Source: a virus. Taken from it: a DNA stretch of 42,277 nt. A model generated the notes under the pieces. The model did no database searches, was not told the DNA's origin, and saw nothing but the letters and a program-made list of their open reading frames with translations. Shown piece after piece: positions 1-9,160 of this stretch (the first letter of the stretch is position 1; each line of letters begins with the position of its first letter). Where the stretch lies: positions 1-42,277 of IMG/VR virus record IMGVR_UViG_3300021425_000066. One strand, 5' to 3'. The position numbers and the translations under genes were made by a program.

Positions 1-1789
1 GGTAATGAGCACGGGCCACGGAGGCGGGGACTTCTTGGGACTTAAAGTTTGATAGATCAAAAGTTGCGCCGCCTCCGGCTGAACGGAGCCTCAGGAGCGC
101 GCCTGCCCCTGTTGCACGCAAATAAACATCAAACCAACCATTACTATCTATTGACGCATCCTGAACCGCATAATCACCAAGACCAATTTGTAGTGAACCA
201 CTTGAGTAATTTTCAATATAACCGGAGAGACGATACCAAGCGCTTGCTGTAAACGCATGATCTGTAAGATCATTGTTTTGGCCAGCAGCAGTGTAATTAT
301 AAGTCTGACCATCAGCGCTTGGGTTAAGGTTGGGGTAGAGGACTTGTTTGACGGAGGAATTATCAAAAAGAATGTTGCATGCTCCAGCGCGTCTAAAACC
401 GAAATCAGCACTGATGGCTGTAAAAGTAAGTTTTTTTATGCCTACGGTATCGTATTGAGCAGCGACTAATGAGCCGTTTCGCACTTGTATTGTGCCGGAA
501 ACCTTTTCTATAATCTCAAACTCAACTTCGTAAACTTCTCCAATCGTGAGAACACCCGTTTGCTGCATGTAAGGAGCGCCTGAACCATCCGCAATCATTC
601 GGATTGCGCCAGACTCTGCCGTTAAGGTGTTACTTCCATCTGTCCCTGAGACAGACCAAGAAGACAAACCGTTCGCAAAACCGCCGTCCGTCAACAACTC
701 CGGCCCCCGCTCATCAAACGCGGTTAGGACTTTGCGGATGGAGAGCGTGAAATCACCTGTTACAATAGCATTGGGCCGGATCGCAACATTGCCATTTCCG
801 GGGATAACATCGACTATTGCGCTTGCCGTTCCCGAAGCACCCGACGACACAACTCCGGTTGTGTTGAACTCCTCAAGGTCAATTCGAACAGAACCTTGCG
901 TGACGTTAGCCCATACCAAAATGACTTCGTATCTGCTTCCATACTCAACCAAGCCATTTTCAACCGTTCTGTTAGTTGTAGAAGAAAAACTAAAGGTATT
1001 TTCACTTTGAGTAATCCCCGTTGGGTTTGACCACCCAGATTCCGTAACTAGCTCCTCCCCCCGCTGCCCATTATCCGTAAGCGCAGCAGCTGTCAGGTCG
1101 GGATCGTCGAAAAGGACAGGTCGGGCAGAATCAGATGGGGCTATCGCGTGGTGGCCGGGGATTTCTTTGACGGAGATGTTGTCGATGGTTGCTTGATAAG
1201 GAATAGTGCCGGAATTTTCTGAGGAAATCCCAAAAACATCTGATGATGTTGCCGCAACAAACGTATAATCAATTGTTCCTGATCCAGCGGTAACAAATCT
1301 AGAATGTGTGTAGACAGTTCCCGCTACGCCAAAACGAATTGATCCAGCAGTTACCACGTAATCGGCAGTCACTCTATATCGACGTCCCGCAGTGACCGAA
1401 AGCGTTTGGTTGATTATAATATTAGGTGCTGTTGTATCCAAAATTGCAACACCGCCACTAATTGACCACCCTGCATCTTTGGTCCAATCACTATCGGTAT
1501 CAAACGTCCCATTAGTCACCAACTCAGTCGCCCCAGCCAGATAATCCTCTGCGGTCTTGCCTCCGAACTGTGAGGTGTCCATCATGACCCCAACAGGATC
1601 ACCCACCACAGGCTGTCCACCGGAACCGTCCGTACCTACGCGAAGCGAAGTCAGATCAGCAGGGTTATAGAAGACGTTGGTGTTGCCGGCAGTTTCTTCT
1701 TGTTCTAGAAGATTCTTAAAGCGGGTAAATATATTACCAAAGCGTCGAAAGTTTCCTGCTATAGAAGCAAGAAGAAAACGGCGAAACAT
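1..1789 (-). CDS. Partial tail fibre-like protein with repeated carbohydrate-binding-like modules
   Basis: An open frame runs from the ATG at 1789 to the window edge with no stop, so at least 596 residues are present and the C-terminus is missing. Translation shows a basic N-terminus beginning MFRRFLLASIAG, then repeated beta-rich modules that each open with a line such as ELVTNGTFDTDSDW, EELVTESGW or ELLTDGGFANGLSSW. That opening is typical of carbohydrate-binding modules in tail fibres of marine phages. The start codon overlaps the stop of the 423-aa fibre gene (TAATG), so the two are translationally coupled. A role in host-surface binding is inferred from the module type and the position at the end of the baseplate-fibre operon. 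Confidence 0.75.
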   Translation of the reverse strand, partial: MFRRFLLASIAGNFRRFGNIFTRFKNLLEQEETAGNTNVFYNPADLTSLRVGTDGSGGQPVVGDPVGVMMDTSQFGGKTAEDYLAGATELVTNGTFDTDSDWTKDAGWSISGGVAILDTTAPNIIINQTLSVTAGRRYRVTADYVVTAGSIRFGVAGTVYTHSRFVTAGSGTIDYTFVAATSSDVFGISSENSGTIPYQATIDNISVKEIPGHHAIAPSDSARPVLFDDPDLTAAALTDNGQRGEELVTESGWSNPTGITQSENTFSFSSTTNRTVENGLVEYGSRYEVILVWANVTQGSVRIDLEEFNTTGVVSSGASGTASAIVDVIPGNGNVAIRPNAIVTGDFTLSIRKVLTAFDERGPELLTDGGFANGLSSWSVSGTDGSNTLTAESGAIRMIADGSGAPYMQQTGVLTIGEVYEVEFEIIEKVSGTIQVRNGSLVAAQYDTVGIKKLTFTAISADFGFRRAGACNILFDNSSVKQVLYPNLNPSADGQTYNYTAAGQNNDLTDHAFTASAWYRLSGYIENYSSGSLQIGLGDYAVQDASIDSNGWFDVYLRATGAGALLRLRSAGGGATFDLSNFKSQEVPASVARAHY

Positions 1790-3060
1790 TAAGCAAGATC
1801 TCCGGTGAGAGTAAATGTATTTGCGGCAGTCTTAATAATAGAAGCAACTGAGAACTGACCAGCAGTAGCAACAACTGCGCCACGAGAGTTTAGCGTAACT
1901 CCAGAGTCTGCGGTAAATGTTACTGTTCCAGCGCCAGTTTGTTCAAAGGTAATAGTTGTTCCGATTGGAAGAGCTGTAGTCGTATCAGAAGGAACTGTTA
2001 ATGTAATAGCTCCAGCGTTATTCAGTTGAATATAACGGTCAGCATCGGTTAATGCCGGCGTGTATGTAGTTCCGGTTTGAGTATTGATAGGGTTATTAAG
2101 GCGAAAAGAACCATCAACTATAACATCAGAGCCAACATATATATTTCTAACTCTATTTCCAACTGCACCAATATCTCTTAGGTTATCTGATCCATATGTA
2201 GAAAGGTTACCGGTTGTTGTTATAGCCCATTGACTTCCACCGCCTGTTCCAAGCACAAGAGGTAATGGAGAGCCAGTACCAGCAGATTGAGTATTTAACT
2301 TTACGTTGGTTGAGCCAGCAGTAATAGTAAATCGCTCATAATTAGAAGCGTCAGTATAGGTGTTATATACACTTAAAGATTGAGCATTGGTAGAATTACG
2401 TTGAGCCAATTGGTTATCAGCGTCTTGATAAAGTCTAGTATTTTCGCCGATGCTAAAGTAACCAGCTGGCTGGACTTGAACTTCTCCAGTAGATAATAAG
2501 ACCGTAAATCCAGTGGAGTTAAAAATACTATGATTTGCGTTTGATCTACGTATTGTAGGTTCTGTATTATTAAATGAAATTCCGCTGCCAGCTGCCAATC
2601 CAACCGGCGAAGTAATAGCAAGAGTAGATATTGAGCTATTGCCTACAACTATTGTGCCAGTAGGCTTAACGCTCATTTTACTTGAACTATCAACACGTAA
2701 GTCAAGAAGATCAGAGCCAGCACCAGACGCAGTGTTAGTTATATCAAGCTTAATGCCATCAAAATCTGTAGCACCATTATTCCATGTTGCGGTTAGATTA
2801 GAAACATCAAAACTTGAAACTGCCGTAGTCACAAAAGCAGTCGTAGCAACTTTCGTACTATTATCACCGGTTGTTGGAGTGGCAGCAGTCACAATACCAT
2901 CGACATCAACCGTAAACTTTTCAACGCCACCAATTTGAAGATTAAGTAGCTTAGAACCAGAAGCAGATGCAGTATTCGTGACATTCATCTTAATGGCATC
3001 AAATACGCTTGATCCATTATTCCAAGTATCTGTTAGGTTATAAATGTAAGATTCTGACAT
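1789..3060 (-). CDS. Tail fibre-like structural protein (423 aa)
   Basis: A repetitive, Thr/Asn/Gly-rich protein with no enzymatic motif. The N-terminal half holds two copies of a unit containing LT(D/A)TWNNG, FD(A/G)IK and NTAS(A/G)(S/A)GS. The middle has LAQRN(S)TNAQ and NTYTDASNYER, which recur in the 1610-aa fibre encoded at 9882-14714. The C-terminus (LTDADRYIQLNNAGAITLTVP) resembles the beta-structured ends of marine phage fibres. A perfect late-promoter box lies 28 bp upstream, so it can be transcribed separately from the baseplate genes. The fibre role is inferred from composition, repeats and context. Confidence 0.8.
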   Translation of the reverse strand: MSESYIYNLTDTWNNGSSVFDAIKMNVTNTASASGSKLLNLQIGGVEKFTVDVDGIVTAATPTTGDNSTKVATTAFVTTAVSSFDVSNLTATWNNGATDFDGIKLDITNTASGAGSDLLDLRVDSSSKMSVKPTGTIVVGNSSISTLAITSPVGLAAGSGISFNNTEPTIRRSNANHSIFNSTGFTVLLSTGEVQVQPAGYFSIGENTRLYQDADNQLAQRNSTNAQSLSVYNTYTDASNYERFTITAGSTNVKLNTQSAGTGSPLPLVLGTGGGSQWAITTTGNLSTYGSDNLRDIGAVGNRVRNIYVGSDVIVDGSFRLNNPINTQTGTTYTPALTDADRYIQLNNAGAITLTVPSDTTTALPIGTTITFEQTGAGTVTFTADSGVTLNSRGAVVATAGQFSVASIIKTAANTFTLTGDLA

Positions 3061-3087
3061 TGATTGTTCTCTTATACGATTATAGTC

Positions 3088-3095
3088 TATTTATA
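3088..3095 (-). promoter_or_regulatory. T4-type late promoter box TATAAATA
   Basis: A perfect minus-strand TATAAATA in the 35-bp gap between the gp7/gpI-like gene and the 423-aa fibre gene, whose ATG is at 3060. The spacing gives a normal short leader. In T4 this box is recognised by gp55/gp33-modified RNA polymerase, and a gp33 homologue is encoded at 25081-25329. Confidence 0.75.
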
Positions 3096-4052
3096 TTACG
3101 TTGTTATGATAATACGCGCTGGTCTTTGTTTTTGTGTTATTCTTGCACCTGCGCCAATCGGATCAAAGTCTGAAATAGGATTATCATGGAATGAGTTAAT
3201 GGCATACGTACTCTTTAATAGATTAATATTGACATCTTCAAAGGAATACGTTTGAAGTGAAGCTGCGGTTTGTACATAATGAATAATTTTTTGTATAGTC
3301 TGAATCGATGCACCCATAGCGTGTGCAGCCGAAGATAGAACTAATACGCTTGCATCTACTATTTGGAAACCAGGAACTACTGTCGGTGACCGAGTTAAGA
3401 ATGGGAACTTTGCGAGTGAAGCGATCTCAACTTCACCAAATACATTCCACCCCGCAGGATGAGCTACTTTCTGGAATGTATCTCCCCAGTCAACAGATGA
3501 CACACCCGACTTAATAAGGTACGAGTATATCTGATAATAATAGTCATCTTGAATTACCATTGTAGTTTCGTCAATATGGCTATTCACATTGTTATATCGT
3601 GATTCCGTCGTATTATAATCTCCGCCATCGACAATAAGTATATTATCTTTCGGATAACTAACTTCTGAATCACTATTAAGAAAGACTCGAAAGTACATTT
3701 CAATCGCAGCGCGAGTACCCTTTGACTTATACCAATACTCAAAGATACGAATTGCAAGAGAGTCGTCAACCGAAGATAGATCAGGAAATCCTAAACCATA
3801 TTCGTTGTCTTTCATAATCTTTGCATATTCTTCTTCGGTAATATCAATATTACGTATGTCACGAAGCTTATTGATCAGATCGCCAAAGCCCTCAGTGTCT
3901 TGAATATATTCAATGTACTTTTCTAGAAACTGTACAAACTTTGGATATTCGGATTGATAAAAGCTTGGTATTGACGCTGCCGCAGTAGACAGCTCTACCT
4001 TCGTAGTACCAGGCTTTTGATCACGAATAATCAGATTACGTTTATCGGTCAT
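3096..4052 (-). CDS. Baseplate wedge-associated protein, gp7/P2 gpI-like candidate (318 aa)
   Basis: The protein follows gp6 with an ATGA overlap (4049-4052). Residues 25-130 carry a pattern known from marine T4-like phage baseplate proteins: an opening FYQSEYPKFVQFLEKYIEY, then D(I)xNIDITEEEY, then a segment around RIFEYWYKSKGTRAAIEMYFRVFL leading into YPKDNILIVDGGDY. This resembles the N-terminal part of gpI-type baseplate proteins, which T4 represents as gp7. It is far shorter than T4 gp7 (about 1030 aa). The assignment rests on gene order (gp25, gp6, then this) and that pattern; a generic structural protein remains possible. Confidence 0.5.
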   Translation of the reverse strand: MTDKRNLIIRDQKPGTTKVELSTAAASIPSFYQSEYPKFVQFLEKYIEYIQDTEGFGDLINKLRDIRNIDITEEEYAKIMKDNEYGLGFPDLSSVDDSLAIRIFEYWYKSKGTRAAIEMYFRVFLNSDSEVSYPKDNILIVDGGDYNTTESRYNNVNSHIDETTMVIQDDYYYQIYSYLIKSGVSSVDWGDTFQKVAHPAGWNVFGEVEIASLAKFPFLTRSPTVVPGFQIVDASVLVLSSAAHAMGASIQTIQKIIHYVQTAASLQTYSFEDVNINLLKSTYAINSFHDNPISDFDPIGAGARITQKQRPARIIITT

Positions 4053-5836
4053 AAGGTATCTTTTGTAGCAGTGACTGTAATATTGTTTTCATCAAACCGA
4101 AGAAGGATATTCTTATCAGGGTTGATTGTATTTTCGTTTGCGGGTATCACTGAAACACGGATACCATTAACCGAATCGCTAATTGATGATGGAGAAAACG
4201 GAATGATCGAAACTATGTTCGTAGTTAGATCAATAGATCCCGCGTCATCAACCACAATAATATCACCGCCAGCACCTTTCCGGAAAATTTCCAGTTGAGT
4301 AGTGCCAGTCTTATTTCTTAAATTACATGTATAAGCAACATTATCAACAGTATACTCAAATTCATCAGAAGATAGAATATAATCATAGTTGCTCGGTGAT
4401 GAAATAGCTTCAGTGAATTCTAAATCATATCTTGCGGCGGTGTTGAGAACCGGAATAAATCGTTTTTGCAATCGAATCGAAGCTGCAGATGATAGTATAG
4501 CCACATTTGATTTGTCAATCGCAGACGTCAGAGAAGATAGTCTAAACGGTGACTGGAATCCAAGAAGATTCGTAGTACCGAATGAGATAATTTCATTCTT
4601 TACCGCGGTATCAAGTTGCTGTTCTGTCAGTGTTGTCTTCGAATCATCATAGAATATGTTAGCTGATATCTCAAGGAACTGAATCGTTGGATCAATAAGC
4701 TCCGGAGTGATTGACAGAATAACACGATCGTTTAGAGTATTTTCTAATAGCTGAGATTTCTGTGCAGCATTCAATGCATCAGCTCCAACTGGCTTAATCG
4801 CAATGAACACTTTACCATACTCCGGAGGATTTGCTCTCTGCCCACCGTATACATTAATTGATTCTACATAGGTAACAGCGTTTTGAATGAGAGCAACAAA
4901 GTCGCTTTCGGTTACAGCTCTATCCTGAGAAGCAAAGCTTTTCGGTGCATTGAATCGGATTGATTCAATTGATTCTCTTTCGGCTCCGCCATATGCAGAT
5001 GTTACCGTTGCTGCACTTAAGCTAAGACTGTCTACCGTTACGGTTGTTCCAAAAATAGAAGCACCGTTTGATTCATTTGCGGTTGAGCTTAAGTATGTCA
5101 CTTCAATAATCGAACCTTCGGCCGGGACTTTACCGATCTTACCATCGCCAAATGTAATTTCATAAAAGCCGTTTGCGGATTCGTTTAAAAAGTATATCTC
5201 TTGATCTAGCGCAAAGTCTTCAACCTTTGTCGCCAATCGATATGAAGTAACAGAGTTTGACCGTAGTCCATCGCGAATAACAATATTGATCGAATCAGTG
5301 TATACGTTCTTATCAGGTATGACATAGATTGGATTATCATTCGTATCAGAGTCTACAATAAACCGCTTTTTAATGAGTGTACCTTCGTAAACATCAATGT
5401 CTTCGAAAATAAAATTAGCGGTTTGATCAGTTGTATATTCATCTAATGTATAAAACGAATATGTAGTATTATCTGTTGTAGTTGTAAATCGTGTGTACTT
5501 CGGAAGTGTATATGATGCAACACCACTTGCGCCAATTACGGTAACATCTAACACGGCTCGAGCAGAGTTACGAGAACCAGGTAGATAGTTAAGGCTTTTA
5601 GCGTGGGATACTACAGATCCACGTAACTGTGCCGAATCAAGGAAAGCTTCATTCAGAGAGAAGTTAGCGGTCAACGCTTTCATATGCGTATCATAAGCTA
5701 GAACATCAAGGATCGCCGAAAGACCAGAGCCTTCAAAATTATAGTCATTAAACTCACCTGAATCCTTAAAGTAGGTCTTCAGGTTCTGTTTAATTGACGT
5801 AAAATCAAGTTGACTTGGTGTAATACGTGTTGCCAT
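4049..5836 (-). CDS. 6: Baseplate wedge protein gp6
   Basis: A 595-aa protein matching the T4 gp6 / P2 gpJ family. The N-terminus has TPSQLDFTSIKQNLKTYF, GSGLSAILDVLAYDTHM and LNEAFLDSAQLRGSVVSHAK, a signature of gp6 in marine T4-like phages. The central part includes the gpJ-like stretch around FNAPKSFASQDRAVTESDF. In T4, gp6 dimers form the inner ring of the wedge and surround the hub. It is coupled to gp25 upstream (TAATG at 5836) and to the gp7/gpI-like gene downstream. The ATG at 5836 gives a start matching the family. Confidence 0.93.
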   Translation of the reverse strand: MATRITPSQLDFTSIKQNLKTYFKDSGEFNDYNFEGSGLSAILDVLAYDTHMKALTANFSLNEAFLDSAQLRGSVVSHAKSLNYLPGSRNSARAVLDVTVIGASGVASYTLPKYTRFTTTTDNTTYSFYTLDEYTTDQTANFIFEDIDVYEGTLIKKRFIVDSDTNDNPIYVIPDKNVYTDSINIVIRDGLRSNSVTSYRLATKVEDFALDQEIYFLNESANGFYEITFGDGKIGKVPAEGSIIEVTYLSSTANESNGASIFGTTVTVDSLSLSAATVTSAYGGAERESIESIRFNAPKSFASQDRAVTESDFVALIQNAVTYVESINVYGGQRANPPEYGKVFIAIKPVGADALNAAQKSQLLENTLNDRVILSITPELIDPTIQFLEISANIFYDDSKTTLTEQQLDTAVKNEIISFGTTNLLGFQSPFRLSSLTSAIDKSNVAILSSAASIRLQKRFIPVLNTAARYDLEFTEAISSPSNYDYILSSDEFEYTVDNVAYTCNLRNKTGTTQLEIFRKGAGGDIIVVDDAGSIDLTTNIVSIIPFSPSSISDSVNGIRVSVIPANENTINPDKNILLRFDENNITVTATKDTL

Positions 5837-6273
5837 TACCGCAATCTTTCTAGACTAATGTTAAGTTCTTGTGTCTGTCTTGTTTCTTTTACTTTAAAAA
5901 CCAAATTGATGATAAGAGTATTATCATCGCCTGAGATATTTATACTCATTACTTCTGCCCTTGGCTCATTATTTGCAATTGCATTCTGTATTTGCGTTTT
6001 TGCCTCTTGCATCGAAAACGGTGTTACATTTTCAAATAGAAGATTTCGTAGATCTGAACCATAGAATATATTGAATGGCTTCTCATAAAAGTTAGACAAG
6101 ACAATGTTACGTACCGCTTGTTTAACAGCGGCCGCATCTTTTACTTTATAAATGTTACCCGTATTTGGGTTCGCTTCAAATAGCATATTAATATCGCTAT
6201 AGTCTCGATTACGAGAAGTAAAGATAGAACCACTATTCAGATTAGCATCATCACTCGAATATTTTCTAGCCAT
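5836..6273 (-). CDS. 25: Baseplate wedge protein gp25
   Basis: A 145-aa protein of the gp25 family (the fold also found in type VI secretion TssE). Visible hallmarks are FYEKPFNIFYGSDLRNLLFE and the C-terminal beta segment DDNTLIINLVFKVKE. gp25 helps seed sheath assembly on the baseplate wedge. It overlaps the preceding gp5-like gene by 8 bp and shares TAATG with gp6, so the gp5-like, gp25 and gp6 genes form one translational unit. The length is close to T4 gp25 (132 aa). Confidence 0.92.
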   Translation of the reverse strand: MARKYSSDDANLNSGSIFTSRNRDYSDINMLFEANPNTGNIYKVKDAAAVKQAVRNIVLSNFYEKPFNIFYGSDLRNLLFENVTPFSMQEAKTQIQNAIANNEPRAEVMSINISGDDNTLIINLVFKVKETRQTQELNISLERLR

Positions 6274-8248
6274 TTGTATAATCCTCTATGTTGTTCGAAA
6301 CGACTTGGTGATTCCATTCCGTCTCAACGATTTTACGGTTATTGTCTTTTGCGGATATTAAAAGTGTAGGCTCATTCACTCCCGCCGGATCATAGTCAAT
6401 ATAGCTCAAAACGATTTTATCGAAGATAAGGTTATTCATTGCCCACTGTGCAACATCAAAGTATTTTGAATTGTCATCTCCCGGAAACTGTAGACCAAAG
6501 CCTAAGCCCTGTGCTTTCTGAATAGCAAAGGAATCTGGATCGATCTCTTCGTTTTCATACAGTTGATAGAACCCTTCTGATATCGTAAAGATATCTCCAT
6601 ACTCTGCACGAATCTTTTCGAGAATACCATAGCAAATGAACTGTATGTTCTGTGCTATATCGACTTCGGTAAGACCAAGTTGTGGTACAAGCTTAGATGA
6701 TTCTGCATCTGATCCTAGAAACTGAGATAGCTTAAAGTTCGGCGATAGCTTCTTCGATCGAGGCGGAGTCTCAGTAATTTCCATAAACGTTGGAATGACT
6801 ACATTCAGATTCGTGCCAAGCTCACGGTTAAATGATGATATCGCCTTTGTTCCAGGTGATAATCGCTTTTCACCAGAAGCAATATTTGTTTTTGCGCCAG
6901 ACCTTGAAGAGTTAGGCTGATTCGTCACAGTGATTGTATCTAATACAGAACCTAAACCAATCTGATCAACCAGCCATGTACCATTCTTATAGAGTGTACT
7001 ATTACGGCAACGGGAAGTAACTTCAGAGGTTGATAGCTTACGCGTATTAAAACCACCATTCACGACCGAACGATCTAAATTAATAATAAGACTCGGTGAA
7101 TTAGTCTTGACATCAACAACACCTAAAGCCGAAGTTGGCTCTACTGTTCTCGCATCTGCCGAATCTGCGGTATCCGGTGAAGGAGATGTCGGAGATGCTG
7201 AACCATCCGGAGCAGCACCAGCAGTATCTGCATACTCAGCTTTCTTTGCGGTACCTTCGAATGTAGGAGCATGCATAGATGATGCCGTCACTTGCCCGGT
7301 AAAGTCAGCGGTCGATGCACCAACAACCGTACCACCAAAGTCAACATCACCGGATGTTTTGATCGTATCGAGATGAGCATCTGCACCAAAGAATTCATTT
7401 GATACTACTTTACCAGAACCAGCATTTCCTTCTTTGTCCGTGCCATCAACCGTAATAAGGCCACCAAAGTAAGACATCTGTACTTCACCATATGTTCGAG
7501 TAGAATACGTTCCTTCACCCGTAAATGAGAAGTTGCCGCCGATATTCACGGTCTGATTGCCAGTGATTGTCTGATTATAGTTCGATAGATTATAATGAGT
7601 TGTGTTACCACGTGTCTGTTCAAATCGATTACCGGTTACTTTCTCGTCTAAGTTGCCGGTGACCTTAACGTTATGGTTACCGTTAACTTCAAGATTGTAA
7701 TTGCCATGAACGACCTGATTCATATCACCAGATGTTTCAATATTTGTATCGCCCCTAACACGAATATTTGCATCTGATTCTACAATGATATTGCAATTAC
7801 CACGTGCTATAATGTTATGGTCTGATGCCGAGACTGCATACGTATTACCTTCGGATATGAATTCCATATCTCCATTAGTATGCAGTGTAACTCTAGAACC
7901 ATTTCTATGTTTAATGTTAATACGCTCAAAGCCAGGAGTATCGTCATACTCAACCATATGGCCACTTGGCGTTTCGGTAACACTATTATGAGGATATTGT
8001 GGATTGATATTCGATGCAGTTGGCAATACAATATCTGCAGAATATGCAGATGCATCAAGTGTCTTAACCGGAAGTCGATTATTCTTATTCGTAATAACCT
8101 TTGTAAGGGTACCAAGGTTTGAGCCTTGACCATCACGATATTGAATATGCGGATGCTCACCTGTCACATCCTGAAAACCTTCAGTAACCTTTTTTACGAG
8201 GTCACGAAAGTCATTCGTAAAGATAAAATCCTCCGGATCGCTAGACAC
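6266..8248 (-). CDS. 5: gp5 C-terminal (needle beta-helix) protein with degenerate M15-like tail domain
   Basis: A 660-aa protein starting at GTG 8248, which overlaps the upstream stop (TAGTG). Residues 85-130 contain NPQYPHNSV and HMVEYDDTPGFERI, the gp5/VgrG motif before the needle. Residues 130-245 are short GN-rich repeats (GNYNLEVNG, GNHNVKVTG, GNQTVNIGG) of a triple-stranded beta-helix. There is no OB fold or lysozyme domain; those are in the separate protein at 14714-16192. Residues 501-650 align by eye to the M15 endolysin at 27091-27552, but every zinc-ligand position is changed. In T4 one polypeptide carries OB, lysozyme and helix. The needle function is well supported; the terminal domain's role is unknown. 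Confidence 0.82.
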   Translation of the reverse strand: MSSDPEDFIFTNDFRDLVKKVTEGFQDVTGEHPHIQYRDGQGSNLGTLTKVITNKNNRLPVKTLDASAYSADIVLPTASNINPQYPHNSVTETPSGHMVEYDDTPGFERINIKHRNGSRVTLHTNGDMEFISEGNTYAVSASDHNIIARGNCNIIVESDANIRVRGDTNIETSGDMNQVVHGNYNLEVNGNHNVKVTGNLDEKVTGNRFEQTRGNTTHYNLSNYNQTITGNQTVNIGGNFSFTGEGTYSTRTYGEVQMSYFGGLITVDGTDKEGNAGSGKVVSNEFFGADAHLDTIKTSGDVDFGGTVVGASTADFTGQVTASSMHAPTFEGTAKKAEYADTAGAAPDGSASPTSPSPDTADSADARTVEPTSALGVVDVKTNSPSLIINLDRSVVNGGFNTRKLSTSEVTSRCRNSTLYKNGTWLVDQIGLGSVLDTITVTNQPNSSRSGAKTNIASGEKRLSPGTKAISSFNRELGTNLNVVIPTFMEITETPPRSKKLSPNFKLSQFLGSDAESSKLVPQLGLTEVDIAQNIQFICYGILEKIRAEYGDIFTISEGFYQLYENEEIDPDSFAIQKAQGLGFGLQFPGDDNSKYFDVAQWAMNNLIFDKIVLSYIDYDPAGVNEPTLLISAKDNNRKIVETEWNHQVVSNNIEDYTNG

Positions 8249-8496
8249 TACTCTTTACTTTCCACTGGTTTCTTTTTAGTCTTTTCTTTTTCGATCTCAT
8301 GGCTAATGTTCATCTTAACATATACGCCATATGCTAATTGCTCAGCCGCCTCAAAAATATTTGCTTCTTCTGAAATAATACGAACATGATCTGCATACGC
8401 CGGATTATTCTTACGAGTCTTTGTTCGAAAAGGATTCGTAAAAGTAATTGATCGCGCTTCAGTATCAATCTCGAATTTACATTTTTTCTGTTTCAT
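8248..8496 (-). CDS. Conserved-type small protein of unknown function (82 aa)
   Basis: The protein is charged and soluble-looking, with a Lys/Glu-rich C-terminus (KEKTKKKPVESKE). I do not recognise a family. It is the first gene after the late box at 8513-8520 and its stop overlaps the GTG start of the gp5 needle gene, so it is probably made late and in step with the needle. A chaperone or small baseplate role would fit but is not shown by the sequence. Confidence 0.7.
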   Translation of the reverse strand: MKQKKCKFEIDTEARSITFTNPFRTKTRKNNPAYADHVRIISEEANIFEAAEQLAYGVYVKMNISHEIEKEKTKKKPVESKE

Positions 8497-8512
8497 ACCA
8501 TGCCTTTATCTT

Positions 8513-8520
8513 TATTTATA
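8513..8520 (-). promoter_or_regulatory. T4-type late promoter box TATAAATA
   Basis: A perfect minus-strand TATAAATA just upstream of the 82-aa gene (ATG 8496). It would drive the 82-aa, gp5 needle, gp25, gp6 and gp7/gpI-like genes independently of the large fibre genes upstream. Confidence 0.75.
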
Positions 8521-8522
8521 CG

Positions 8523-9152
8523 CTATAAGAGATCATACTCTGCTTCAAATGAAGTGGTAAAGTCTCCCGCAAAAATCTTTGCTGCTGCGTTAGCTTCGGC
8601 TTCAAAACACTTTTGAACATGCTCATAAACGAGCCGTGACCATTCCAGAATTTCATCATTCGTGGTCATCCTATATGCAATGACCTCTTCGCCATCAACT
8701 ATCTTTTGACACTTCCAATTACTAGCATTAGTCCGTAAATTATTGTTTATGGCAGATACTGTTGAGTTCAAACGCAGTTGGCTGTCTAAGTCAGTTGCAA
8801 TATGCCACATTTGGCCATTAGCGTCAGTCCATTGTAAGCCATTCGTTTCAATATCATATCGTGTACCAGCAGCTGACTCTAACAATAAACTTTTTGCTAG
8901 TTCATTAGGAAGGTCTTCCACTGCCCAGACTTGGGTCCAACTACCATCGACTAACTCGACTGATAATACTAACTTGTGAGTTAGTGCATTGAAGTTCGGT
9001 CTTGGCGTTTTCTTAACTTTAAATACACCCCACTCGGCGTATAGATCATCCGATATATTTGTAGGGAATGACGTATTTGGATTTTCCCGGCGAAAGTTAT
9101 CAATGTGATACTCTTCGGGTTCACCATTGTTGTTTAGTTTAATATAGTCCAT
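8523..9152 (-). CDS. DUF4376-type tail fibre-associated protein (209 aa)
   Basis: The C-terminal half (about residues 95-195) fits the DUF4376 pattern found in phage tail fibre and fibre-assembly proteins: GTRYDIETNGLQWTDANGQ, then a helical region with LRLNSTVSAINNNL, then AYRMTTNDEILEWSRLVYEHVQKCF. The N-terminus begins MDYIKLNNNGEPEEYHIDNF, as in short proteins placed after fibre genes. It lies downstream of the 1610-aa and LamG-like fibre genes. A role in fibre maturation or attachment is inferred. The family name is from memory. Confidence 0.7.
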   Translation of the reverse strand: MDYIKLNNNGEPEEYHIDNFRRENPNTSFPTNISDDLYAEWGVFKVKKTPRPNFNALTHKLVLSVELVDGSWTQVWAVEDLPNELAKSLLLESAAGTRYDIETNGLQWTDANGQMWHIATDLDSQLRLNSTVSAINNNLRTNASNWKCQKIVDGEEVIAYRMTTNDEILEWSRLVYEHVQKCFEAEANAAAKIFAGDFTTSFEAEYDLL

Positions 9153-9160
9153 TTTATCCT

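Noticed and set aside
627-1010. A 127-codon plus-strand frame at the left end
   Set aside because: It lies opposite a continuous minus-strand fibre frame with recognisable repeats.
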